Shown one piece after another: positions 1 to 6,568 of a stretch of 7,235 nt of DNA. Under the pieces are notes generated by a model, which was not told where the DNA came from, did no database searches, and saw only the letters and a program-made list of their open reading frames with translations. The position numbers and the translations under genes are program-made. The stretch covers positions 1 through 7,235 of the forward strand of contig CAZJBP010000173.1 in NCBI GenBank assembly GCA_964544115.1, given 5' to 3'. Each line of letters opens with the position of its first letter. The first letter of the stretch is position 1. This DNA comes from CAZJBP01 sp964544115. GTDB taxonomy: Bacteria; Verrucomicrobiota; Kiritimatiellia; UBA8416; JADHWI01.

Positions 1-309
1 CAGAACATCAGTTCAACGTACATCTACTTCGACAACAGGAATCGGGGGACATCCACACCAGTACCGCTGAGCGTAAAAGAAATCAAACCTACGCCGGGCA
101 CTCCAAGCCTGAAAGACTTCAACGTCCTTCTGGTTCCTGCGCAGCATCAGGACCCAGCGAACTTCGGACGCCCCTTGGCAGGCAATTACAAACTTTGTTT
201 CGAGTTCGACATGGGGGCCACACGCTATCACAGCGTCTTTGATGCGCGGATCGACTACCCCTACCGCGTGCATTTCGGAGTGCCAATGTTCTTGGGATGG
301 AAAGACTGA
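1..309 (+). CDS. 3' end of an unrecognised gene (partial)
   Basis: An open frame runs from the first base to a TGA at 307-309, giving the last 102 residues of a protein whose start lies to the left of the window. I do not recognise the family. The visible part is rich in aromatic and beta-forming stretches (for example STYIYFDN, NYKLCFEF, VHFGVPMFLGW), with several Pro and Asn/Asp turns, so a beta-sandwich-like domain is a reasonable guess. It has no hydrophobic segment long enough to be a transmembrane helix and no catalytic motif that I can name. Base composition is clearly less GC-rich than in the hydrogenase genes to the right. The antisense strand is also open here, but from a TTG and with a less protein-like composition, so the + strand is preferred. 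That it is coding is fairly likely; its function is unknown. Confidence 0.6.
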   Translation, partial: QNISSTYIYFDNRNRGTSTPVPLSVKEIKPTPGTPSLKDFNVLLVPAQHQDPANFGRPLAGNYKLCFEFDMGATRYHSVFDARIDYPYRVHFGVPMFLGWKD

Positions 310-310
310 A

Positions 311-382
311 GCCGCCAACAACGCGTCGCTCCATATTCGCCACCCGCGGACGGGTGGCTCAATGGAGAACGCGGGCGTCGGC
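311..382. repeat. Long imperfect inverted repeat between genes
   Basis: Nested complementary segments span most of the spacer after the first gene. A perfect 8-bp stem GCCACCCG/CGGGTGGC (339-346 with 351-358) encloses the tetraloop CGGA. Outside it CTCCAT/ATGGAG (329-334 with 362-367) pairs, then CGCGT/ACGCG (322-326 with 369-373), and GCCAAC pairs with GTCGGC (314-319 with 377-382) with one mismatch. The internal loops are small and asymmetric. It could be a transcript-end hairpin for the upstream gene, although no T-run follows the inner stem, or a recombination-site-like fold. The pairing is seen directly; the role is inferred. Confidence 0.55.
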
Positions 383-399
383 AACAGCGACTTGACAGC

Positions 400-642
400 A
401 TGACAGCAACGCGGGACATGAAGGGATTTCTCTCGCTCGCCGTCGTCTCTGTCAACCTGGCCCTAACAGGCTGCGCGTCTGATCCTATCGCGAAGTACTG
501 CGGCCCAGTTGTTGACTGGGCGGTGGACACGTTCAATCTCAAAGGAAAGACGAGTGTACCCAAGGAAGAATGGAAAGTGCCGGAGCCAGTGGCGTCCCAG
601 GAGCACCAGCCGAACCATGCGTGTTCGGCGGGGTTTAAATGA
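400..642 (+). CDS. Small predicted lipoprotein, function unknown
   Basis: This short protein (80 aa from the ATG at 400, or 74 aa from the in-frame ATG at 418) starts with a lipoprotein signal peptide. It has Lys at residue 8, a hydrophobic core (FLSLAVVSVNLAL), then the lipobox LTGC with the lipidated Cys at residue 25. The ATG at 418 places Lys directly after Met and gives the more usual signal-peptide length, so it may be the true start. Neither ATG has a strong ribosome binding site. The mature chain is about 56 residues, hydrophilic, with two further Cys (34 and 75) that could form a disulfide outside the cytoplasm. Ala after the lipidated Cys would favour outer-membrane sorting if the host is a diderm. 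No domain is recognised. It sits alone between two structured spacers, 36 nt before brnT. Confidence 0.6.
   Translation: MTATRDMKGFLSLAVVSVNLALTGCASDPIAKYCGPVVDWAVDTFNLKGKTSVPKEEWKVPEPVASQEHQPNHACSAGFK
609..629 (+). repeat. Perfect inverted repeat at the end of the lipoprotein gene
   Basis: GCCGAAC (609-615) and GTTCGGC (623-629) are perfect 7-base complements separated by 7 nt, and GGGGTTTAAATGA follows. The repeat lies within the last codons of the lipoprotein gene, just before its TGA. It could fold in the mRNA as a weak terminator or stabilising hairpin, but the T-run is only three bases. A GCCGAAC also occurs right after brnA (1197-1203). Confidence 0.4.
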
Positions 643-643
643 C

Positions 644-676
644 TTGCGCCCCACGTTGGCAATCCGTACAGTGTAC
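644..676 (+). promoter_or_regulatory. Putative brnTA promoter and operator
   Basis: TTGCGC (644-649) and TACAGT (667-672) are 17 nt apart and resemble -35 and -10 boxes. The -10 lies inside a perfect inverted repeat GTACA-G-TGTAC (666-676) that ends two bases before the brnT ATG. BrnTA operons are known to be autorepressed by BrnA with BrnT, so this repeat is a good operator candidate. If the -10 is right, transcription would begin about at the A of the brnT ATG, making the message leaderless. That fits the absence of any Shine-Dalgarno sequence there. The box matches are modest. Confidence 0.4.
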
Positions 677-678
677 AT

Positions 679-969
679 ATGACGGAGGTGCGTTTCGAGT
701 GGGATGAGGCGAAGAGCCGGGAGAACAGGCGCAAGCACGGGGTGCCCTTCGAGGAGGCACAGACCGTTTTCCTCGACGAGAACGCGATGCGGTTTTTCGA
801 TCCGGATCATTCCGCCAACGAGGACCGTTTCTTGATGCTCGGCATCAGTTTTCGGTTGCGGGTGCTGGTGGTCTGCCACTGCTTTCGCGTGAGCGACAGT
901 GTCATCCGGATCATCTCGGCACGCAAGGCGGACAAGGGGGAAGAGACCAACTACTGGAACGCGAGGTGA
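679..969 (+). CDS. brnT: BrnT family toxin (ribonuclease)
   Basis: The 96-residue product matches the BrnT (DUF497) pattern. It has an N-terminal FEWDEAK strand, the RKHG motif (residues 18-21) followed by VPFEEAQTVFLD, a DPDHS segment (41-45), a core strand RLRVLVVCHCF (59-69), and the C-terminal RIISARKA (77-84) ending in YW. BrnT toxins have a RelE-like fold and cleave RNA, which slows growth when the cognate antitoxin is lost. The length is normal for the family and no truncation is visible. The ATG has no upstream Shine-Dalgarno sequence; a GGAGG lies just inside the gene, too close to the GTG at codon 4 to serve it. The stop codon sits in GAGGTGA, which doubles as the ribosome binding site of brnA, so the pair is cotranscribed and tightly coupled. 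Toxin-first order is usual for this family. Confidence 0.9.
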   Translation: MTEVRFEWDEAKSRENRRKHGVPFEEAQTVFLDENAMRFFDPDHSANEDRFLMLGISFRLRVLVVCHCFRVSDSVIRIISARKADKGEETNYWNAR

Positions 970-973
970 ACCC

Positions 974-1192
974 ATGAGAGCACACTACGATTTCGGAAGC
1001 ATGAAGGGTGAACGTAATCCCTACGTCAAGGCGCTGAAACAGCCCATCACCATTCGCCTGGACAAGCCCACGGTGGCGTACTTCAAGGCGCTGGCGACTG
1101 AACTCGGCATGCCTTACCAGAACCTGATCAATCTCTATCTCAGGGACTGCGCCCTCAACCACAAGCGGCTTGACCTGAAGTGGGCATCATAA
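974..1192 (+). CDS. brnA: BrnA family antitoxin (ribbon-helix-helix)
   Basis: The 72-residue product begins with the MRAHYDF segment often seen in BrnA proteins. A ribbon-helix-helix DNA-binding domain follows: the beta strand QPITIRLD (23-30), helix A (about 31-45) and helix B (about 48-60, YQNLINLYLRDC). BrnA binds and neutralises BrnT, and the complex represses its own promoter through the ribbon-helix-helix dimer. The ATG at 974 is preceded by GAGGTGA, which overlaps the brnT stop. Only 4 nt separate the genes. An in-frame start at 899 lies within brnT and is not credible. The protein is on the short side for BrnA but ends normally with a TAA. It is the last + strand gene before the oppositely oriented hydrogenase operon. 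Confidence 0.88.
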   Translation: MRAHYDFGSMKGERNPYVKALKQPITIRLDKPTVAYFKALATELGMPYQNLINLYLRDCALNHKRLDLKWAS

Positions 1193-1297
1193 GCTGGCCG
1201 AACAAGACACCCGAGCGCGACTGGGACGTGGAACGCATCGAGTGGAAACTTGGCGTCGGGTGACTGGCCGACTCGCACCTCATCGTCCACGCATGGG
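1193..1297. other. Spacer between convergent brnA and hydE
   Basis: These 105 bases lie between two genes that converge. I see no strong terminator for either strand: no GC stem followed by a T-run. GTCGG (1255-1259) and CCGAC (1268-1272) could form only a 5-bp stem. CCGA/TCGG (1198-1201 with 1256-1259) and CAAG/CTTG (1203-1206 with 1249-1252) are nested complementary pairs spanning the brnA-proximal part, loosely like the spacer at 311-382. Confidence 0.4.
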
Positions 1298-2392
1298 CTA
1301 TCGCCTTCCCGCGGCCCGCGGGGCGTCGCCCCAGGCGTTGCGCAGGACCGTGCGGCCGATGCCGATGATCCGCCCCGACAGACATGCCCTGCATTCGTCG
1401 GGACTCTCATCCATGCACGGTTTGCCTTCGTAGAGACGGTACTGGTTCCGATAGCGCCGCGGCGTGAGGTTCGGCATGACCACGTTCGCGCCGAACTCCA
1501 ACCCGCGCTCGCGGCCCTGCGGCTCCGCGGCCTGCAGCGCCGTGGTGGCCGCGATATTCACGCCCCGCAGCGCCAGACGGCACACGGCAATCATCAGCAA
1601 GGTTTGCATGAAGGCCTCGGCGGGCGCGCGGCCGCCGGCCAGCGGCGTCTGGTCATGCACCAGGTACGGCCCCATGCCGATCATGTCCACATCCATGCTG
1701 CGGAAGAACTCCACGTCGTCGGCCAGCATGGACGCCGTCTGACCGGGCAGGCCGATCATGACGCCGGTCCCCACCTGGTAGCCGGTCTCGCGCAACGCGC
1801 GCAGGCACTCCACGCGAGCGGCAAACGACTGGGCTGCCGGGTGCAGGCGGGCGAATAGCTCACGGTTGGAGGTCTCGATGCGCAGCAGGTAGCGGTGCGC
1901 CCCGGCATCGAAGAGCCGGCGGTACGTCGCGGGCGTCTGCTCGCCCAGGCTGAGGGTGATCCCGAGCCCCTCCGGCAGCACCGGCGACCGTGTGGTGCGC
2001 TTGATCTCGCGCACCACGTCCTCCACAAAGTCGACGAACGCCGCATCGCGACGCTCGCCCGACTGCAGCACCATCGACCCGTAGCCCGCGTCGGAGCACA
2101 ACCGCGCGGCCTCCAGGATCTCGTCCCGCGTCATCGTGTATCGAACGACGTCGCCATTGGCGGCGCGGATGCCGCAGTACAGGCAGTCGCACGCGCAGAC
2201 GTTCGAGAACTCCACCAAACCACGGAACGACACGCCCGACCCAATGTCGCGCCGCAGCACCTCGGCCGCGGCGCTGCGCAGGCACTCTACCGCCGCAGGC
2301 TCGCGTTCATCCAGCAGTCGCACGACATCCGCGTGCGAGTAATAGCCTCGGGCAACGATCTCCTCAACCGCACTGGATGGACGGGTGTTCAA
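1298..2392 (-). CDS. hydE: [FeFe]-hydrogenase maturase HydE (radical SAM)
   Basis: HydE is a radical SAM enzyme that acts after HydG. It converts the Fe(CO)2(CN)(Cys) synthon toward the dinuclear cluster loaded on HydF. The 364-residue product has the radical SAM CX3CX2C motif (Cys66, Cys70, Cys73, within CACDCLYCGIR; Cys68 is an extra Cys inside it). Family-typical barrel strands follow: LPEGLGITLSLG (139-150), RIETSN (171-176) and GTGVMIGLPGQT (208-219). The C-terminal CX7CX2C (Cys326, Cys334, Cys337) is the spacing of the optional second Fe-S cluster, here intact. The length is usual for HydE. The start is a TTG 17 nt after the hydG stop with no good Shine-Dalgarno sequence (an AGGA overlapping the hydG stop is about 15 nt away). 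No ATG or GTG in frame near the N terminus offers a better start. It is last in the operon and ends in TAG. Confidence 0.93.
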   Translation of the reverse strand: MNTRPSSAVEEIVARGYYSHADVVRLLDEREPAAVECLRSAAAEVLRRDIGSGVSFRGLVEFSNVCACDCLYCGIRAANGDVVRYTMTRDEILEAARLCSDAGYGSMVLQSGERRDAAFVDFVEDVVREIKRTTRSPVLPEGLGITLSLGEQTPATYRRLFDAGAHRYLLRIETSNRELFARLHPAAQSFAARVECLRALRETGYQVGTGVMIGLPGQTASMLADDVEFFRSMDVDMIGMGPYLVHDQTPLAGGRAPAEAFMQTLLMIAVCRLALRGVNIAATTALQAAEPQGRERGLEFGANVVMPNLTPRRYRNQYRLYEGKPCMDESPDECRACLSGRIIGIGRTVLRNAWGDAPRAAGRR

Positions 2393-2409
2393 CGTGTGTG
2401 TCGCCGTTC

Positions 2410-3927
2410 CTAGATGTGAAGGTCGCGCTCGCCCTTCGCCGTCCGGGAGTAGAAATCGAGAAACGTGGTCGACAGACCGGGCAGGCGGCTCTTGATCTCC
2501 CCGATCTCGCGGGTGATCAGCGCCTCGCCGATCGCGCGCGTCTCATCGCTCCCGAAGTCATCGAGCCACTCGCGGAAGGTGAGCACGGCGTTGAGCTTGC
2601 AGAAGTGCCCCTCGCGGCCGGACTTCAGGAGCCCCATGATCTTGTCGCCGGTCCGGCCGCACCGGTAGCCGGCCGTGCAGAAGGAGGTGATGTAGCCCAT
2701 GTCGGCGAGGTCGCGGATCACCTCGTCCAGCGAGCGCGTGTCGCCCAGCATGAACTGCTGGCGGCTTTCGGCCTGCTCCTCCCCCCGCTCGCTGTAGGCG
2801 CCCAGCCCGATCCGCGTCGAGGCGTCGGTCTGCGTGATGCCAAGGGGAATCAGGGCGCGTCGCATGGCGGCCGTTTCGCGCGCGGTGAGGATCATGCCGG
2901 TGTAGGGCACGGCCAGCCGCAGCACCACGACGGCCCGGCGGAAGTCCTCGTCGCTCACGCGGCTGCCGCTGCCGTCCGCCGCCGGCGCATTCTGCGCGGG
3001 CTCGAGTCGCGGGAATGAGATGGTGTGCGGGCCGATGCCGAAGCGGCGTTCGAGCTCGAGCGCGTGGTACAGCAGGCCCATGACCTCGAACCGCCAGTCG
3101 GCCAGGCCGAACAGCGCGCCGATGCCCACATCGTCAATGCCGGCGTCGAACGCCCGATGCATGCAGGTCACGCGCCACGCGTAATCGTGCTTGGGCGTTC
3201 CCGACGGATGCAGGCGGGCGTAGGTCTCGTGGTGGTACGTCTCCTGGAACACCTGGTACGTCCCGAGCCCGGCCTCCTTGATCAGCCGCAGTTCGGCGAT
3301 GGACATCGGCGCGGCATTGACGTTGATCCGGCGGATCTGCCCCACCCCGCTTCGGACCGGCACCTTGACGTCGTAGATCGTGCGCATGGTCCGGGCGATA
3401 AACTCCGCGTCGGATGAGGGATGCTCCCCGTATACGGCGATCAGCCGCTTGTGGCCGATCTCCCCAGCCAGCACCCGCACCTCGTTCCGGATGGTCTCCT
3501 CATCCAGGACGCGGCGGCGCATTCCGCTGTTGTCCGAGCGGAACCCGCAATACAGGCAGTTGTTCACGCAGCGGTTGCTGATGTACAGCGGGGCGAACGT
3601 GACGATGCGGTTGTCGTACACCGCCTTCTTCACCCGCTGGGCCGTGGCCTCCATCTCCACCACCTGCTCAGGGTCGGTCACGGCGAGCAGCGTGGCTGTC
3701 TCCTCAGGGGAAAGGGTCGCTATGGCCGCGGCCTTCGCCAGGATGTCGCGCAGGCGGGCTCCATCCGGGGCCCGCCTCGCGGACAGATGGGCGCCGATGG
3801 CATTCTCGTCAATGAAGTCATTCCTGTCGGGCAGGTAGCGCCGCACCTCGTCCTCGCGCACGCGCCCTGCCGCCCACTGCCGTGCCGTCCCCTGCCCTAG
3901 ATCCCTGTCCGTTGCCGTTCCCATCAT
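2410..3927 (-). CDS. hydG: [FeFe]-hydrogenase maturase HydG (tyrosine lyase)
   Basis: HydG cleaves tyrosine with a radical SAM cluster to p-cresol and dehydroglycine. Its auxiliary cluster turns the latter into CO and cyanide bound to iron. The 505-residue product has CX3CX2C (Cys120, Cys124, Cys127, within SNRCVNNCLYCGFRSDN). It also has the family segments YQVFQETYHHETYARLHP (224-241), GIGALFGL (268-275) and RIGLGAYSE (372-380). The C-terminal region that normally reads CTACYR with CX2CX22C reads CTAGYRCGRTGD here: Cys417 and Cys443 are present, the middle position 420 is Gly, and Cys423 is new. The start is the first of two adjacent ATGs. It overlaps the hydF stop as ATGA and has GGAAAGGG about 8 nt upstream. 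The frame stays open for another 62 codons upstream, but these lie inside hydF and are discarded. Identity as HydG is secure; the auxiliary cluster chemistry is uncertain. Confidence 0.93.
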   Translation of the reverse strand: MMGTATDRDLGQGTARQWAAGRVREDEVRRYLPDRNDFIDENAIGAHLSARRAPDGARLRDILAKAAAIATLSPEETATLLAVTDPEQVVEMEATAQRVKKAVYDNRIVTFAPLYISNRCVNNCLYCGFRSDNSGMRRRVLDEETIRNEVRVLAGEIGHKRLIAVYGEHPSSDAEFIARTMRTIYDVKVPVRSGVGQIRRINVNAAPMSIAELRLIKEAGLGTYQVFQETYHHETYARLHPSGTPKHDYAWRVTCMHRAFDAGIDDVGIGALFGLADWRFEVMGLLYHALELERRFGIGPHTISFPRLEPAQNAPAADGSGSRVSDEDFRRAVVVLRLAVPYTGMILTARETAAMRRALIPLGITQTDASTRIGLGAYSERGEEQAESRQQFMLGDTRSLDEVIRDLADMGYITSFCTAGYRCGRTGDKIMGLLKSGREGHFCKLNAVLTFREWLDDFGSDETRAIGEALITREIGEIKSRLPGLSTTFLDFYSRTAKGERDLHI

Positions 3928-5192
3928 CGCGGTGCCCTTTCCGTGAGTTCTCTGGCGCGCAGGTACGCCTCCCGCGCCGCCGGAAACGGGCCCAGCGCCC
4001 GCTCCAGCACGCCCTGCACGTGCGCAATGCACAGCCCGAAATTCGTGATGCTGACGCCCGCCTCGCGAGCGCGCTCGATGCGACGCAGCATCTCCCGACG
4101 CGTCAGCATGCACGCGCCGCAGTGGATGACGAGGCGATAACGGTCCAAGTCGTCAGGAAAGTCGCGGCCGGCGCAGGTCTCGATCACCAGGTCCGCGCCG
4201 GCGTACTGCCGCAGCCAGCGGGGGATCTTGACGCGGCCGATGTCATCCTGCAGCGGGTGGTGGCTGCACGCCTCGGCCACGAGCACGCGGTCGCCCGGCC
4301 GCAGGCGGTCCACGGCCGCCACGCCTGCGGCTTCGGTCGCGAGGTCGCCCTTGTGGCGGGCCATGAGAATGGAAAACGTGGTGCAGGGGATCGCCGGCGG
4401 CACGTCGGCCACGACCTTCTGGATGACCTGCGAATCGCAGACCACGAGGGACGGCGGCCCGGACAGGAGCGTGAGGATGTGCGCCAGTTCGCGCTCCTTC
4501 ACCACTAGCGCCGCGGCGTCGTTGTCCAGCGCATCGCGGATCGTCTGCACCTGGGGAAGAATCAGGCGCCCCTGCGGCGCCTGCAGGTCGATCGGCACCA
4601 CCAGCACGGCCACGCCTCCCGCTGGCAGAAGATCGCCGACGAGGGCGGGCGGGGCCAGGCATCCCTCCGGGGCGGCGGCGACGAGAACCTGCTTGAAGGC
4701 CGAAACCTGGCGCTCGCGCGCGGCGGCATCCGTGGCTGCGCACACCACAACGTGAGGCGTCAGCCCGGCGAGCCGGGCGCGAAACGCCGCGTCCGGAGCG
4801 CCCAGGTCGGCCTTGTTGACCACGATCACCAGGGGCATCTTCCGGGCGTGCGCCATCTCCGTCACGTGCGTCTCGTGCTCGCCCCACCGCCCCGACTCCG
4901 TCAGCAGCACCGCCACATCGGCGCGTTCAAACACGCGCTCGGTCCGCCCGGTCCTCGCCGCCCCGAGCGCGGAGGTGTCGTCCAGACCCGCCGTGTCGAG
5001 AAACACGACGGGGCCCAAAGGAAGCAGCTCCATCGACTTCTCGACCACGTCGGTGGTCGTGCCCGGGACGGGCGATGTGATGGCGACGTCCTGCCCGGCC
5101 ACCATGTTGAGGAAGCTGGACTTCCCCACGTTCATGCGGCCGAACAGACCGATCTGCATCCGCAGCGATTTCGGCGTTGTCTGCATCGTCAT
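3924..5192 (-). CDS. hydF: [FeFe]-hydrogenase maturase HydF (GTPase scaffold)
   Basis: HydF is the scaffold that holds the [2Fe] subcluster precursor and delivers it to the apo-hydrogenase. The 422-residue product opens with an Era/TrmE-like GTPase domain: P-loop GRMNVGKS (18-25), GTTTD (44-48), DTAG (66-69) and NKAD (126-129). A dimerisation region comes next, then the Fe-S domain with CxH (Cys309, His311) and HCxxC (His357, Cys358, Cys361). These supply the three cluster cysteines. Forty-five residues separate the two His, one fewer than the range usually quoted for the family (46-53), which I regard as minor. The ATG at 5192 overlaps the stop of the preceding gene as ATGA. A second ATG at 5186 (Met3) is better placed, 5-6 nt after AGAAGGA, so translation may start there. 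The downstream hydG start overlaps the stop. Confidence 0.93.
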   Translation of the reverse strand: MTMQTTPKSLRMQIGLFGRMNVGKSSFLNMVAGQDVAITSPVPGTTTDVVEKSMELLPLGPVVFLDTAGLDDTSALGAARTGRTERVFERADVAVLLTESGRWGEHETHVTEMAHARKMPLVIVVNKADLGAPDAAFRARLAGLTPHVVVCAATDAAARERQVSAFKQVLVAAAPEGCLAPPALVGDLLPAGGVAVLVVPIDLQAPQGRLILPQVQTIRDALDNDAAALVVKERELAHILTLLSGPPSLVVCDSQVIQKVVADVPPAIPCTTFSILMARHKGDLATEAAGVAAVDRLRPGDRVLVAEACSHHPLQDDIGRVKIPRWLRQYAGADLVIETCAGRDFPDDLDRYRLVIHCGACMLTRREMLRRIERAREAGVSITNFGLCIAHVQGVLERALGPFPAAREAYLRARELTERAPR

Positions 5193-6568
5193 CCTTCTCG
5201 CCGGTACCCCAGCGCCATCACCGACGCCGGGGCGAGCATCCGGTCCACCACGTCCGCCCCGAGGCGTTCCCCCAGGAAAGCGCGAACATCCGTGCGCCCG
5301 CTGTGGGCAAGATCCTGTGCCAGCGACTGGGCGCGCTCATACCCCAACGAGGGCACCAGCACTGTCAGCAGCGCCGGGCAGGCATCCAACCGCGCCCGGC
5401 ACCGGACCGGGTCCGCCTCAATGGCATCCACGTGCGGCGCCAGCGCGGCGTCCGCGGCGTCCAGCACGTCGCACGCCTCGAGCAGGGCTTCGGCGATCAG
5501 CGGCATGAACTCATTGATCTGGAGCGAGCCCTCGGCCGCGGAGCTTCCCACGAGTCCCAGCAGGGCGTGGGCGCGCATGGAGGCCTGGATGCCTGCCTCC
5601 GGGATGACGGGATTGACCTTGCCGGGCATGATGCTGGAGCCCGCCTGCACGGGCGACAGGCGAATGTCGCCCAGTCCGTGCAGCAGTCGCAGGTCCCGAC
5701 ACAGCTTGCCCACATTTGCCGCGTGCGCGCTCAGCATACCGGCCACCTCCACCAGCGGGTCGGCGTTGGCGGTGGCGTCCATGACGTGATCCGCGCGAGC
5801 CAGGTTCAGCCCGGTTACGGCGCGCAGGTCCTCGATCACCTGGAAGATATAGTCCCTGGGAGCGGTCAGCCCCGTCCCCACGGCCGTCCCGCCAAGGTTC
5901 ACCGTCCTCAGCCGTTCGGTCCCCTTGGCCACGCGCCAGCGGTCCCTCGCCATCGCCTCAGCCAGCGAGGCAAACTGGGCTCCGAGCGTGATCGGCACGG
6001 CATCCTGCATCTCCGTGCTGCCTATGGTCACGATATCCTGCCAGGCTGCCTCGCGCCCCTGCAGAGCCCCCTGCACCCGCGCCACGCTCTCGGCGAGGCG
6101 CCGCAGCCGGCCGATCACGGCGATGCGCACGGCCGTGGGGTACACGTCGTTCGTCGATTGGTGGAGATTCACGTGCTCGATGGGGTGCACGGCCGCATAG
6201 TCGCCGGGAGCGCGTCCCAGCCTCAGCAGCGCCGCGTTGGCCAGAACCTCGTTGACGTACATGTTCGTCGATGTGCCGGCCCCGCCCTGCAGCGCCGCGA
6301 TCGGGCAGGCGGCCGCGTCGCCGGCGATCAGGTCCCGGCAGGCGTCCTCGAGCGCCTGCGCCAGCGGCTCAGACAGATAGCCCAGGCGACGATTGGCCCT
6401 GGCGCAGGCCAGTTTGACCTGGGCCAGCGCCGTCAAAAGGTCCCTATGCACGCGGGGCCCGGGAAAGGGAAAATTCTCGCACGCCCGGAGGGTGTGGATG
6501 CCCCAGGGGGCCTCCGCCGGCACAGTGCGCTCGCCCAGCAGGTCGTGTTCGGTGCGGGTCGGTGTCAT
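5189..6568 (-). CDS. aspA: Aspartate ammonia-lyase-like protein of the hydrogenase operon
   Basis: The 459-residue product belongs to the fumarase/aspartase superfamily. It has the three conserved regions: GTSTNMYVNE (98-107), HQSTNDVYPTA (136-146) with GSTEMQDAVP (183-192), and the signature loop GSSIMPGKVNP (310-320). In that loop Ser311 would be the catalytic base and Lys317 a carboxylate-binding residue. GTSTNMYVNE and QDAVP are more like aspartase than fumarase. Aspartase converts L-aspartate to fumarate and ammonia. Aspartase genes recur in HydE/F/G clusters, and the accepted inference is that the ammonia serves the nitrogen of the H-cluster azadithiolate bridge. The usual Arg of G-R-T-x-x-Q-D-A is Ser here, and the C-terminal NPxLGY is VPSLGY, so substrate specificity should not be taken as proven. 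ATGA overlaps join it to both neighbours. Confidence 0.85.
   Translation of the reverse strand: MTPTRTEHDLLGERTVPAEAPWGIHTLRACENFPFPGPRVHRDLLTALAQVKLACARANRRLGYLSEPLAQALEDACRDLIAGDAAACPIAALQGGAGTSTNMYVNEVLANAALLRLGRAPGDYAAVHPIEHVNLHQSTNDVYPTAVRIAVIGRLRRLAESVARVQGALQGREAAWQDIVTIGSTEMQDAVPITLGAQFASLAEAMARDRWRVAKGTERLRTVNLGGTAVGTGLTAPRDYIFQVIEDLRAVTGLNLARADHVMDATANADPLVEVAGMLSAHAANVGKLCRDLRLLHGLGDIRLSPVQAGSSIMPGKVNPVIPEAGIQASMRAHALLGLVGSSAAEGSLQINEFMPLIAEALLEACDVLDAADAALAPHVDAIEADPVRCRARLDACPALLTVLVPSLGYERAQSLAQDLAHSGRTDVRAFLGERLGADVVDRMLAPASVMALGYRREG

Noticed and set aside
392..397. Perfect TTGACA before the lipoprotein gene as a -35 box
   Set aside because: No acceptable -10 lies 16-18 nt downstream, and that position falls within the start of the gene itself.
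899..973. Upstream in-frame start for brnA
   Set aside because: It lies inside brnT and adds a basic, non-family N terminus, whereas the ATG at 974 has a good ribosome binding site and gives a typical BrnA start.
1255..1272. GTCGG/CCGAC as a terminator for the hydrogenase operon
   Set aside because: A 5-bp stem with an 8-nt loop and no T-run on either side is too weak to call.
3928..4113. N-terminal extension of HydG into hydF
   Set aside because: The extra 62 residues are low-complexity, lie wholly inside hydF, and are not HydG-like. The ATGA overlap at 3927 with a ribosome binding site is the natural start.
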